From Geomesophilobacter sediminis (GTDB lineage: Bacteria > Desulfobacterota > Desulfuromonadia > Geobacterales > Geobacteraceae), in the NCBI RefSeq assembly GCF_016458275.1, contig NZ_JAEMHM010000021.1, positions 1 to 64,000 of the forward strand: a DNA stretch of 64,000 bases. Reading direction: 5' to 3'. Below are positions 33,138-41,876 of this stretch, piece by piece. The notes beneath the pieces are model-generated. The model had not been told where the DNA came from. It did no database searches and saw only the letters and a list, made by a program, of their open reading frames with translations. Position numbers and translations under genes: made by a program. The stretch's first letter is position 1, and every line of letters starts with the position of its first letter.

Positions 33138-34085
33138 ATGAACAGGGCGGATACCAATACAGGGGCAAGACTTCGGTCTGAAACACTCAGCTACATCCTT
33201 TGTGTCTTGTTTGTTACCTTGATGTCAGGTTGTGTCTTTCAGCAAACTAAAGTACGCGAGATAGAGCGTGTAGAGCGATCGGTAACTGAATTTGAAAAAC
33301 GAGGAACCGAATGGGGGAAAAAATTAAAGAAAGATGGTATCAATCCGCAAAAAGAACTGAATACTGCCTTTGTTAAATACCTGAACGAGCAGCTCGGTTA
33401 TTTTGAAGCACACACTGAGCTCAAGGATGCTTTCAAACGCGGATTTCGAATTGGATACGAAGATCGAGTTGGCGATTTGGTTTTGGGTCCTCATATTCGT
33501 GAAGCGGCAGGGGACGTTGGTACTATAACATCGGGCAAAATAGTTTTGATCATTAACCAGTTCGATAAGGAATGGAAGGAAACGTTGACTAAGGCGATAG
33601 ACATATTCATCGTCTTGATATCGGAAGGCTCACAGGCAGATCGGGATGCATTTATCACCAGGTTCAAAAAGCAGTACTCAGCAAAATACGAGGATTTGAT
33701 TGACAAGACTGCCAAAGAGAACCAAAGCGTTCAAATTACAATAGGTGGAACTCGGTATGTTTTCCCGAAAGAGCTGAACGCAATGGCAATGCCAAGTCCA
33801 GAGACAATAACCAAAAGGATCTACTCTCAAGCGTTTTTGGTGATGGGGGATGAGTGGGGGCGCAGATATAGCACCAACTTGGTAAAAAGAGATGAGCTTG
33901 TTGAGATGCTTCGGAGATGCAAGCCGGCACTTGATGAGGGCGAAAGATTAAACAGGAACCTCGGATTTATTAAGACGGCCTTCGTCAACAGCTATGGTGC
34001 CGATGGAGAAAATATGTTTCGTGGGATTATGAAAGACGCAGGATTCGACGAAATAAAGACCGTAGCCACCGAGGCTTCCAGATAG
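33138..34085 (+). CDS. Predicted lipoprotein, 315 aa
   Basis: The N-terminus has a cytoplasmic stretch then LSYILCVLFVTLMSGCVFQQ with a lipobox (LMSGC, Cys32). The mature part is helical and charged (REIERVERSVTEFEKRGTEW; FVKYLNEQLGYFEAHTELKD), reminiscent of a coiled coil. Ribosome site aaaaggaga. The gene is AT-rich like its neighbours 32174 and 32547, and may be one unit with them. No family recognised. Confidence 0.6.
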   Translation: MNRADTNTGARLRSETLSYILCVLFVTLMSGCVFQQTKVREIERVERSVTEFEKRGTEWGKKLKKDGINPQKELNTAFVKYLNEQLGYFEAHTELKDAFKRGFRIGYEDRVGDLVLGPHIREAAGDVGTITSGKIVLIINQFDKEWKETLTKAIDIFIVLISEGSQADRDAFITRFKKQYSAKYEDLIDKTAKENQSVQITIGGTRYVFPKELNAMAMPSPETITKRIYSQAFLVMGDEWGRRYSTNLVKRDELVEMLRRCKPALDEGERLNRNLGFIKTAFVNSYGADGENMFRGIMKDAGFDEIKTVATEASR

Positions 34086-34137
34086 CCTTAAACCACATCG
34101 GCCCTCGGTTTTAGCATCTCGTTCGCGTCTCTTGGTC

Positions 34138-34175
34138 AAAAAAGGACCTTCCGGTTTCCGGGAGGTCCTTTTTTG
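34138..34175. terminator. Bidirectional terminator, aaggacc family
   Basis: aaaaaaggaccttccgg - ttt - ccgggaggtccttttttg: strong stem between A and T tracts. It separates the convergent genes at 33138-34085 and 34208-35296. Confidence 0.8.
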
Positions 34176-34207
34176 ATTGAGATCCTACTACTGGCAGCGG
34201 GACTGCT

Positions 34208-35296
34208 TTATGTACTTTGGCAGCTCCTGCAGAGGAGTCTGCCAGCGAAGCGCTTCTTGTTGATCCGGCAGAAGTACGCGACCTTCTTGTCGACCGGACT
34301 CCCGCATTTTTCGCAGTTCCCGCCTCCACTCTCTTCTGACGTTTCCGCCACGTCGGTCAGTTCGATGATTTCCGGTTCCCTTGTTGGGAGAGGTTTCTTC
34401 TGACAGCTCTGGCAGAGGATCTTCCCGGCAAACCTTGCCTTGTTCATCCGGCAGAAATACATGACTTTGCTCTCGACCTCCAGTCCGCAAGCCTCGCAGG
34501 TGCCGTTGCCTTTGCTGGGCTCTGATCCCTCCTTTGGCGAATCCGTTTGCCCCGCAGTTTCCAGTTGATCCACGGTCACTCCGAACTTTTCGGCATAGTT
34601 GATCTTTCCTGGTCGATGGAGACGGACCAGAGCGTTCGCGAAGGATTCCAAGGTATCTCTGGAGACGTATTTTCCGGCTGTGGCAAGGGTGCTGGCAACG
34701 CCCATTGCGTCGACCCGTTTGCCGATGGTGTCCTTGAGAGCGTCTGCCTTGATTACCATCTCAAATTTGGTGCCTGAAGGGCGGGTGATGGTCGCTTTGG
34801 GGGAGATCAGGACGTAGTTGTGAAGTGCCGCCGGCATCGGGATGCCGAGCCGGGTGGGGAGGAGGTTTCGGTCGGCCAACACCTTCTCCAGAAGATGGAT
34901 GTGACGGCGGTTCTGTTCGATGGGGGATTCGATGCCGGTCCAGGAGTTCCCGTAATGGAGCATGAACTCGCCTTCCGGGGTGATTTTGACGCCGTAGGAG
35001 TAGTTCTTGGTTTCCAGGACGTAGATGTCGAGAAAACGGCTGATCAGCAGGTGGTCGATCTGGGCGAGAAATCCGTTGTGTTGCAAACGCAGGTCGTGGA
35101 TTACCGCCCATCGCTCGCTGTCCTGGTAGTAGAAGTCAATGTAATAGGCTGAGTTTTCCTCTCCCCGGATACCGGAGCTGAGCCACTTGATTTCCCGCTC
35201 GATAAGGACGCGTTGTTTTGCCGAGAGCCGGCATTGGAGAAGATTGCGGAGTTCCTGCAGGTCGGTTTGACGTTCATCGGCCTTCTTTATGATCAT
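34208..35296 (-). CDS. NERD-domain protein with two zinc ribbons
   Basis: A 362-residue cytoplasmic protein. Residues ~45-160 form a nuclease-related NERD domain (SAYYIDFYYQDSERWAVIHD, AQIDHLLISRFLDIYVLETK with Asp and Glu-Thr-Lys at PD-(D/E)XK positions). A linker is followed by two near-identical zinc ribbons: CEACGLEVESKVMYFCRMNK...CQSCQ and CEKCGSPVDKKVAYFCRINK...CRSCQ, an internal duplication. It probably binds or cuts nucleic acid. A fragment of its first ribbon recurs at 37180-37262. Ribosome site aggagc. Confidence 0.75.
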   Translation of the reverse strand: MIIKKADERQTDLQELRNLLQCRLSAKQRVLIEREIKWLSSGIRGEENSAYYIDFYYQDSERWAVIHDLRLQHNGFLAQIDHLLISRFLDIYVLETKNYSYGVKITPEGEFMLHYGNSWTGIESPIEQNRRHIHLLEKVLADRNLLPTRLGIPMPAALHNYVLISPKATITRPSGTKFEMVIKADALKDTIGKRVDAMGVASTLATAGKYVSRDTLESFANALVRLHRPGKINYAEKFGVTVDQLETAGQTDSPKEGSEPSKGNGTCEACGLEVESKVMYFCRMNKARFAGKILCQSCQKKPLPTREPEIIELTDVAETSEESGGGNCEKCGSPVDKKVAYFCRINKKRFAGRLLCRSCQST

Positions 35297-35645
35297 TACG
35301 GCTCCTGGTGTGCCCTGGATAATTGGCTGTAATCATAACAGGTTTAGGCGGTAGCGGACAATAGGAAGTTAGGCAGAACCAAAGCGGGGGCTAGATGGCA
35401 GAGGTATCGAGGAAAATTCGTTTTGACAGGGATGAGCAGGATGAAAGGGATGGTCCTAAAGCCGATGCTAACACGAGGACGCAAAGACGCGGAGGCGCCT
35501 TGACCTTGGCGAGGTTTGGATTAGTATCGGATAATTTAATGTGAGATCCTCTTGAGATGACGTAGAAAAGGCGGTGAAAACTCGCCAAAGCCACCAGTTG
35601 TAAATGTAGCGGTTGTCCCATCGTCTCTTCTCGTCGATGTCAGCA
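35297..35645. repeat. Gene-free region with interspersed repeat
   Basis: Contains 'gacagggatgagcaggatgaaagggatgg' at 35424-35453 and an 'aacacgaggacgcaaagacgcggagg' block (about 35469-35495). No gene. Confidence 0.5.
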
Positions 35646-35659
35646 TGATGTCGACGGGG

Positions 35660-35845
35660 ACTTCCCGATCAGCCTCCCTTGATGAAAAGAGCTGCCACTA
35701 TCTCAAGGTTAGCATCGTTATCACCGCCTCCGGCGGTTCGCGCCAGGAATGGCGCTCCCACAGATTAGACGCTGACCAAGGGGGGATCAAATGGATCGCG
35801 CCGCTGCCGGATCTGCTTGTCATCCGCGACTACGCTTACAAAAGA
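35660..35845 (+). pseudogene. Remnant of a PAS histidine kinase with inserted REP
   Basis: ASLDEKSCHYLKV and IKWIAPLPDLLVI match two separate parts of the kinase at 39562 (ASLDEKSRHYLQV and IEWKIAPLPDVVG). The ~60 residues between them are gone, and a palindrome cgcgccaggaatggcgctccca sits in the gap (35739-35762). The frame stays open by chance, so this is decayed DNA. Confidence 0.6.
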
Positions 35846-35970
35846 TTGAAACGTGATGGGCACTAAGGGGGACTGAGGTAACGCGTTCGAACCAATTCTA
35901 GTTTGAACGACAAGGGAAATCGGTGGTTATCAGTTGTCTTCGCGATTTTTATTAGTGCGAGACGGGGGCC

Positions 35971-35999
35971 TTGACGTTATACCCATATAGGTATAGGCT
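35971..35999 (+). promoter_or_regulatory. Probable higBA promoter and operator
   Basis: TTGACG at 35971-35976 and a palindromic box ATACCCATATAGGTAT (35979-35994) precede the higB GTG at 36011. The -10 is poorly defined (tatagg or taggct). Confidence 0.4.
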
Positions 36000-36010
36000 C
36001 GGGGGGGCGT

Positions 36011-36388
36011 GTGCGGGAAGATAACGCCTCAAAAGAGGGGGGCACGCCTAAACAAGTGGTGTTTCTGGGTGATTCCCTGGAGAGGCTGAAGAGTTGGCCG
36101 CCCGATACCAGGATCAGCATGGGCCATGCGATCAGAGTCGCACAAGAGGGGGGGAAGGTTCATTATGCCAAACCTCTGAAAGGGATTGGCGGTGGGGCGA
36201 CCATCATGGAGATCTGTGATGACTTTAACGGGTGCTCCTTCCGGGTTATGTACACCGTCAAGGTAGGCAGGAGACTCTACGTCCTCCATGCGTTTCAGAA
36301 GAAGTCAAAAAGGGGGATCGCAACCCCCGCTGCTGAGATCGAGATTGTTAAGACCCGGCTAAAGGTTGCTAAGAGCCTGGCGGACTAA
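36011..36388 (+). CDS. higB: HigB/Gp49-type toxin
   Basis: A 125-residue protein starting with GTG 36011. It matches the phage Gp49/HigB-type RelE-like family (DUF891): VVFLGDSLERLKSWPPDTRI, AKPLKGIGGGATIMEICDDF, RVMYTVKVGRRLYVLHAFQK, then KKSKRGIATPAAEIEIVKTR. Such toxins are ribosome-dependent mRNA endonucleases. The order is toxin before antitoxin, typical of higBA. The next gene lies 89 bp downstream. Confidence 0.8.
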   Translation: MREDNASKEGGTPKQVVFLGDSLERLKSWPPDTRISMGHAIRVAQEGGKVHYAKPLKGIGGGATIMEICDDFNGCSFRVMYTVKVGRRLYVLHAFQKKSKRGIATPAAEIEIVKTRLKVAKSLAD

Positions 36389-36477
36389 CGGTACCGACGA
36401 TACGGAAGTCGTGGAAATAAAGCCGTCGTTGCAAAACGGCACATGGGCAACGGTCTTGGAGTATAAGGAGCACGGCA

Positions 36478-36849
36478 ATGAATGGACACGAGGGAATCGT
36501 GGAAGAGTCAAAAGAGAAGGTGATTAAAGTTACCAACTCCAGCGGGAATGTTTTTGAGGATCTGGGCCTGCCTGACGCAGACGAACTGGTAGTGAAAAGT
36601 AATCTGGCGATGCAATTGTCATCGATAATAGAAAAGCGTCAGCTGTCACAGGTGGATGCCGCTGCCATATTGGGTATCCCGCAACCGAAGGTGTCGATGA
36701 TCCTCAATGGAAAGCTGCGCGGCTTTTCCATGGAAAAGCTGTGTCATTTCCTCACGCTGTTTGGCAGAGATGTCGAAATTGTCGTAAAGCCCCGAAGGAC
36801 AGAAGGGAAGGGGAGCTTTAGCGTCAGCCAGTCTGTAGATGCACGCTGA
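36478..36849 (+). CDS. higA: HigA-type XRE antitoxin
   Basis: A 123-residue helix-turn-helix protein: VIKVTNSSGNVFEDLGLPDA then LSSIIEKRQLSQVDAAAILG and IPQPKVSMILNGKLRGFSME. The XRE fold and its GNVFEDLGLPDAEEL opening are typical of HigA partners of Gp49-type toxins. ATG 36478 has aaggag seven bases upstream. It neutralises HigB and represses the operon. Confidence 0.82.
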   Translation: MNGHEGIVEESKEKVIKVTNSSGNVFEDLGLPDADELVVKSNLAMQLSSIIEKRQLSQVDAAAILGIPQPKVSMILNGKLRGFSMEKLCHFLTLFGRDVEIVVKPRRTEGKGSFSVSQSVDAR

Positions 36850-37040
36850 ACCAGGATGGACCCAGAGGAATGGTTCTATTCCGAACCCAATTCTGGTTCT
36901 TGAAGCGAAGATCCCTTTCATCCTCTTCATCCCTGTTATTTGTTGTTAACAAGGGTGGGATGCCAGGTCTTGAATTATAAGGTCTCGCTACTGCCTCTTT
37001 GGCTTTGCTGCCACCAGGCAGGATGCGTCGGTCTGACCAA
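36850..37040. repeat. Repeat fragments after higA
   Basis: A 'gatccctttcatcctcttcatccctgttatttgttgttaac' block and an unassigned stretch. No gene. Confidence 0.45.
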
Positions 37041-37043
37041 AAC

Positions 37044-37079
37044 AAAAAGGGCCTGCCGGAATCTCGGCAGGTCCTTTCC
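37044..37079. terminator. Terminator of the aaggacctgccgg family
   Basis: aaaaagggcctgccg - gaatct - cggcaggtcctttcc, nearly the same as 23152-23188. Confidence 0.75.
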
Positions 37080-37095
37080 TTTCTTCAGCTCCCCG

Positions 37096-37262
37096 TAGAT
37101 GATTCGGTGACCTCGGCCAGGGCGGCGGAGCGCTTGATCAGGTTGACCGTGTCGCGGACGCCCTCCTTCCGGGCAGAGGATTTTCCCGGCAAACCTTGCC
37201 CTGTTCATCCTACAGAAATATACGGCTTTGCTCTCGACCTCCAGCCCGCAAGCTAGAGGCAA
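37096..37262 (-). pseudogene. Chimeric fragment: NERD zinc ribbon joined to DUF1508
   Basis: Reading leftward, ACGLEVESKAVYFCRMNRAR / FAGKIL is the zinc ribbon of the protein at 34208. It joins near 37179 to the last ~25 codons of the DUF1508 gene at 23220 in a different frame. The join falls at a shared gggcag-like run, and a terminator like that of DUF1508 follows. It cannot make either protein. Confidence 0.65.
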
Positions 37263-37422
37263 GGACGCGCAACGTCTGAGTAACTGGAATTCCGTCCGCT
37301 GATGAACGCGGATGAACGCCGATGAAATACCGGATTGAGCTTTGCCGATAACACGATACCCTTACGCTCTACCTCAATCGCTTTGGTTTGGAACCTGTTG
37401 TAGGCAAATTCAAGGAGGTCGT
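37263..37422. promoter_or_regulatory. Leader of the secreted 542-aa protein
   Basis: Contains a 'gtccgctgatgaacgcggatgaacgccgatg' repeat. The aaggagg at 37412-37418 is the ribosome site of the next gene. No clear -35/-10 pair is visible. Confidence 0.4.
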
Positions 37423-39051
37423 ATGTCGGGTAGGGGTTTGCAGGTAGCGTGTGTGACAGTTTTGACGATCATTAGTTCATTCTCGGTCGCCGCTGCTTCT
37501 GGCTCAAAGGACGAAATCGGTTCGGTAGAAGTCTCCACCTCGGTGCAGTCCGATATGTCGGAACCGGTCCGGGACCTGGTCGGCCTGACTCCCAGTGCAG
37601 ACGCCGGTAAGGAGAAAAAGGAGAAGCCACTGCGCCTGATCCCGCCGGTGGGTCCGGGGGCGGCAACGGACACGGCAGTGCAGTCGGTGCCCGGGCCGTC
37701 GCTGAGCGTGACCCAAGGTCTCGGTTTTCCCGGGGTAGGTAACGGCGACTACGGTTTTTCCGACCAGTATGCGCCTCCCGACACTAACGGTGCGGTCGGG
37801 GCAACGCAGTACGTCCAGTGGGTGAACACCTATTTTGCGGTGTTCGACAAGTCCAGCGGGCAGATCGCCCCGGGCTTCCCCAAAGCGGGCAATGCGGTAT
37901 GGAAAGGCTTCGGCGGCGGGTGCGAAAACAACAACGACGGCGATCCCATCGTCCAGTACGACAAGGCCGCCAACCGCTGGATCCTGACCCAGTTTTCGGT
38001 CTCCACTACGCCGTATTTGCAGTGCGTCGCCATTTCCACCACTCCCGATGCGACCGGCTCCTATTACCGTTACGCCTTCAGCTACGGCTCGACCCAATTC
38101 AACGATTATCCCAAGCTCGGGGTCTGGCCGGACGGTTACTATGCGAGCTACAACATCTTCAACAACGCCTCGACCTTCGCCGGCGCCAAAGTCTGCGCCT
38201 TTGACCGGACCAAGATGCTCCTTGGCGATGCGAGCGCGACTCAGCAATGCTTCCAGTTGAGCACGAAGTACGGCAGCCTCCTCCCGGCCGATCTGGACGG
38301 GGCAACCGCTCCGCCTTCCGGCTCTCCGGAACTCTTCCTGAACTTCGGCACCAACGCGCTGCAGATGTGGAGATTTTCCGTCAACTGGACCACCCCGGCT
38401 GTCTCGACCTTGACCGGTCCGGTGAGTATTCCCGTGGCGAGCTTTGCGGCTGCCTGTAACGGTGGAGGGGCATGCGTGCCGCAGCCCAACACCCGGCAGC
38501 AGCTTGACTCCCTGGGGGACCGGCTCATGTATCGCCTGGCGTATCGCAACTTCGGCGATCACGAGTCGGCGGTGGTGAACCATTCGGTGGCCGTGGGGGC
38601 AAACAAGAAGAACCAGGTGACCTCGGTGCGCTGGTACGAGTTGCGCAACCCCGCATCCGGAACGTTGGCTTCCGGTACCCCGGTGGTTTATCAGCAGGGA
38701 ACGCTGGGGACCGCGGATGGAATCCATCGGTGGATGGGAAGTATCGCCATGGACAAGGCTGGAAACATTGCCTTGGGCTACAGCGCGTCGAGCGGAACCG
38801 TCAAGCCTTCGGTCCGCTATACCGGCCGGCAGGCGCTCGATTCCCCGGGTACCATGGCCGTCGAGACCATTGCCAAGGCCGGCGCGGGTTCTCAGTTGCA
38901 GAACCTGAACCGATGGGGGGACTACAGTGCCATGACCATAGACCCGGTGGACGACTGCACCTTCTGGTACACCAACGAGTACCTGAAAAACAACGGCACC
39001 TTCAACTGGAGTACCTGGATCACCTCCTTCAAGTTCCCCGGTTGCCAGTAA
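37423..39051 (+). CDS. Large secreted protein, propeller-like, unknown function
   Basis: A 542-residue exported protein. Signal peptide: GLQVACVTVLTIISSFSVAA with cleavage after AAA-S. The mature part has repeated Trp/Tyr/Asp-rich beta segments (FSDQYAPPDTNGAVGATQYV, YDKAANRWILTQFSVSTTPY, QFNDYPKLGVWPDGYYASYN, ALGYSASSGTVKPSVRYTGR), suggesting a beta-propeller. ATG 37423 has aaggagg upstream; the frame runs further 5' but without a ribosome site. It is followed by a terminator. Substrate unknown. Confidence 0.7.
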   Translation: MSGRGLQVACVTVLTIISSFSVAAASGSKDEIGSVEVSTSVQSDMSEPVRDLVGLTPSADAGKEKKEKPLRLIPPVGPGAATDTAVQSVPGPSLSVTQGLGFPGVGNGDYGFSDQYAPPDTNGAVGATQYVQWVNTYFAVFDKSSGQIAPGFPKAGNAVWKGFGGGCENNNDGDPIVQYDKAANRWILTQFSVSTTPYLQCVAISTTPDATGSYYRYAFSYGSTQFNDYPKLGVWPDGYYASYNIFNNASTFAGAKVCAFDRTKMLLGDASATQQCFQLSTKYGSLLPADLDGATAPPSGSPELFLNFGTNALQMWRFSVNWTTPAVSTLTGPVSIPVASFAAACNGGGACVPQPNTRQQLDSLGDRLMYRLAYRNFGDHESAVVNHSVAVGANKKNQVTSVRWYELRNPASGTLASGTPVVYQQGTLGTADGIHRWMGSIAMDKAGNIALGYSASSGTVKPSVRYTGRQALDSPGTMAVETIAKAGAGSQLQNLNRWGDYSAMTIDPVDDCTFWYTNEYLKNNGTFNWSTWITSFKFPGCQ

Positions 39052-39083
39052 GAAAAAGGGAAGGAGCGCGAAACGGATTTTTG

Positions 39084-39119
39084 AAAAAGGACCTGCCGGT
39101 TTTCCGGCGGGTCCTTTTG
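39084..39119 (+). terminator. Terminator after the secreted protein
   Basis: aaaaaggacctgccgg - tttt - ccggcgggtccttttg, again the aaggacc family. Confidence 0.8.
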
Positions 39120-39561
39120 TTTTTGGCCGTCCGCAGATGAACGCACGCGGATTTGACAACGTAAGCTGCAACCACGGAGGGCAAGAAGGAACTGCAAAGG
39201 GGGGACGCGAGTTCTCGTGCAGCGCTTTGTGGAAATATACTGGCAGGCTCCCGGAGCTCGAGATCTTTGTCTAATTTGCCGCAGATGAACGCCGATGCAC
39301 GCAGGTAGACCGAAATCGTTTCAAAGGTTCTCAGGGGGGTCCTCGGCGTCCCTCTGCGTCCTCTGCGGTATTGCTTCTGTTAATCGCGACAAGAATGTCG
39401 CTCCTACTACAAGGGGGGGGGAGGGCACCCCGGTAAGGTCTCCTTGCCGCGGGGTTTGTATTGGTGGGGGCAACAGGCGTAAAATAAGCGGAAGGTGATC
39501 AGCCGGACCCGAAAAACGGTGTGCCGGCAGGCAGTTAGCGAGCAGCACCAGTGAGTTCATT
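39120..39561. repeat. Repeat-rich gap before the histidine kinase
   Basis: Contains 'gtccgcagatgaacgcacgcgg', 'aaccacggagggcaag', 'gccgcagatgaacgccgatgcacgcagg', 'ctctgcgtcctctgcggtattgcttctgttaatcgcgacaagaatgtcgctcctac'. No gene. Confidence 0.7.
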
Positions 39562-41130
39562 ATGATCGGAAAAAAATACCGGGTACAACGGCCGTCTTAT
39601 CCCGGGACGGCAGCGGTGGGGCAGACCACCGGCGACGACCAGTTTCGCCAGATGGTGGATCAGATCAAGGAGTACGCCGTTTTCATGCTGGACCAGAAAG
39701 GGTACGTCCTGACCTGGAACGCCGGCGCGGAACGGATCAAGGGATACCAGCCCCAAGAGGTGATCGGCCGGCATTTCTCCATCTTTTATCCCCCGGAAGA
39801 CGTGGCGGCGGAACTGCCCCAACGAGAGCTGCAGATCGTGGCGACCCAAGGGAGTTATGACACCCAGGGGTGGCGGCTGCGCAAGGATGGCAGCAGGTTC
39901 TGGGCCGCGGTGACCATCACCGCCCTCCACGACAATCAGGGGAACCTGACCGGCTTCGCGAAGATCACCCGCGACATAACCGAGCGGCACGAGCTGGAGG
40001 AGGCGCTGAAAAGAAGCCGTGCGCTCTTCGAACGCCTCTTCGAAACCGGGCCGGACGCCATCGTGGTCATCGACCAATCCGGGGTCATCCGGAGGGTGAA
40101 CCAGCAGGCGGAGGTCATTTTCGGTTACCAGCGCGAAGAACTGATCGGCCGACGCGTGGAGCGGTTGATGCCGGAACGCTTCCAGGCGCGGCACCGCCAG
40201 CACCGGCGCAACTATTTTGCCGAACCGAAGGCTCGGCGGATGGGTATCGGTCTGGAACTGTACGGCCGCAACAAGGACGGCCGGGAAATCCCGGTGGACA
40301 TCATGCTGACGCCGATCGAGACCAGCGACGGGCCCGGCGCCTTTGCCGTCATCCGGGACATCTCCCGGCAAAAGCAAAGTGACGAGAAGATCCTGGAACT
40401 CAACAACGCGCTGCAGATCCAGGTCGCCCAGCTCGGCGCGAGCAACCGCGAGCTCGAAGCCTTCAGCTATTCGGTCTCCCACGATCTTCGGGCGCCGCTC
40501 AGGCACATCATCGGCTTCGTGGACCTCTTGAACACCAGGAATGCCGCCTCTCTGGACGAAAAGAGCCGTCACTATCTGCAGGTCATTACCGATGCCGCCC
40601 AGAAGATGGGGAGCCTGATCGACGACCTTTTGGCCTTCTCCCGGATGGGGCGCGCCGAGGTGATGCGGCGCAGCATTCCGGTAGGGGCCCTGGTTTCCGA
40701 CGTGGTTGGCGAACTGATGGAAGACGCTGGGGCGGGGCGGGAAATCGAATGGAAGATAGCGCCGCTGCCGGATGTGGTAGGCGACCAGGCGATGTTGCGC
40801 CAGGTCTTCGTGAACCTGATCGGCAACGCGCTGAAATTCACCCGGCGGCGCCAACAGGCGCAGATCTCGATCGGCGCGGTGGACCAGGGAAACGACATCG
40901 CTTTCTTCGTGGGCGATAACGGTGTCGGTTTCGATCCGGCCTACGTCAACAAGCTGTTCGGCCTGTTCCAGCGCCTGCACGCAACCGAGGAGTTCGAGGG
41001 GACCGGGGTGGGGCTCGCCCTGGTGCAGCGGATCATCCAGAGGCACGGCGGCCGGGTCTGGGCCGAAGGATCGGTGGGAGAGGGCGCCACCTTCTGGTTT
41101 TCCCTGCCGAAAACGGGAGAGACGAATTAA
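39562..41130 (+). CDS. Soluble PAS-PAS sensor histidine kinase
   Basis: A 522-residue cytoplasmic kinase with no membrane segments. PAS 1 (residues ~30-145; FMLDQKGYVLTWNAGAERIK, GYQPQEVIGRHFSIFYPPED) and PAS 2 (~150-275; ARRMGIGLELYGRNKDGREI) precede the HisKA domain with phospho-acceptor His in YSVSHDLRAPLRHIIGF. The ATPase domain follows with N box NLIGNALKFT, G1 DNGVGFDP and G2 EGTGVGLALVQRII. No response regulator is adjacent; the receiver-GGDEF gene on the minus strand 750 bp away is a possible partner. A decayed relative is at 35660. Confidence 0.88.
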   Translation: MIGKKYRVQRPSYPGTAAVGQTTGDDQFRQMVDQIKEYAVFMLDQKGYVLTWNAGAERIKGYQPQEVIGRHFSIFYPPEDVAAELPQRELQIVATQGSYDTQGWRLRKDGSRFWAAVTITALHDNQGNLTGFAKITRDITERHELEEALKRSRALFERLFETGPDAIVVIDQSGVIRRVNQQAEVIFGYQREELIGRRVERLMPERFQARHRQHRRNYFAEPKARRMGIGLELYGRNKDGREIPVDIMLTPIETSDGPGAFAVIRDISRQKQSDEKILELNNALQIQVAQLGASNRELEAFSYSVSHDLRAPLRHIIGFVDLLNTRNAASLDEKSRHYLQVITDAAQKMGSLIDDLLAFSRMGRAEVMRRSIPVGALVSDVVGELMEDAGAGREIEWKIAPLPDVVGDQAMLRQVFVNLIGNALKFTRRRQQAQISIGAVDQGNDIAFFVGDNGVGFDPAYVNKLFGLFQRLHATEEFEGTGVGLALVQRIIQRHGGRVWAEGSVGEGATFWFSLPKTGETN

Positions 41131-41319
41131 AGCAGCAACCACCGAGGGACGCCGAGGAGCGCGGAGGGAAGACTTTTTAACGGAAAGAGCCTGCAGCATC
41201 TTTTCCACGAAGGGGGGCCAGATTCGCCTTGGTTAGACGGTACGGCCACCAGTTGAAGGCTTACAACGGTAAGACGTTAACCAAAACTGTTACCCATGTC
41301 CCCGAACAGGCTCCGGTCC

Positions 41320-41830
41320 GCAATAGCCCGCGTCGAGCCTTGTGCCAAACCAAGAGCAAATCCCCCCTGACCCCCCTTCGCAAAGGGGGGAACGTGATAG
41401 CCGCGCCGAGGCTAAGGGGGGAACGCATCTTGAGCCAACCAAGTGCAAATCCATCTCACCTCTTCGCAAAGGGGAGCGCAATAGCACGCGTCGAGTCTTG
41501 TGCCAAACAAAGAGCAAATCCCCCCTGACCCCCCTTCGCAAAGGGGGGGACGTGATAGCCGCGTCGAGGCTAAGGGGGGGAACGTGATAGCCGTGCCGAG
41601 TCTAAGAGGGGAACGTGATAGACGCGCCGAGTCAAAGGGGGGAACGCATCTTGAGCCAACCAAGTGCAAATCCATCTCACCTCTTCGCAAAGGGGAGCGC
41701 AATAGCACGCGTCGAGTCTTGTGCCAAACCAAGAGCAAATCCCCCCTGACCCCCCTTCGCAAAGGGGGGGACGTGATAGCCGCGCCGAGTCTAAGGGGGG
41801 AACGTGATAGCCGCGTCGAGGCTAAGGGGG
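41320..41830. repeat. Tandem repeats with cccccttcgcaaaggggg core
   Basis: Two to three units of ~165-215 bp (starts near 41330, 41497, 41712) contain 'tgtgccaaaccaagagcaaatcccccctgaccccccttcgcaaagggggg', 'aacgtgatagccgcgccgaggctaagggggg' and 'aacgcatcttgagccaaccaagtgcaaatccatctcacctcttcgcaaaggggagcgcaatagcacgcgtcgag'. The same core occurs at 57684-57720 and 60342-60372. The ORFs in the array encode only the repeats. Confidence 0.8.
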
Positions 41831-41876
41831 GGAACGCTGCGTTTGTTCAGGAAGGACCCCTTTGCCCGGGTAAGCG

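Noticed and set aside
35645-35866. 73-codon ORF as a real gene
   Set aside because: It is the open remnant of a histidine kinase interrupted by a REP palindrome.
39870-40382. 170-codon ORF inside the kinase gene
   Set aside because: Out-of-frame shadow of the PAS kinase with Arg/Gly/Pro composition.
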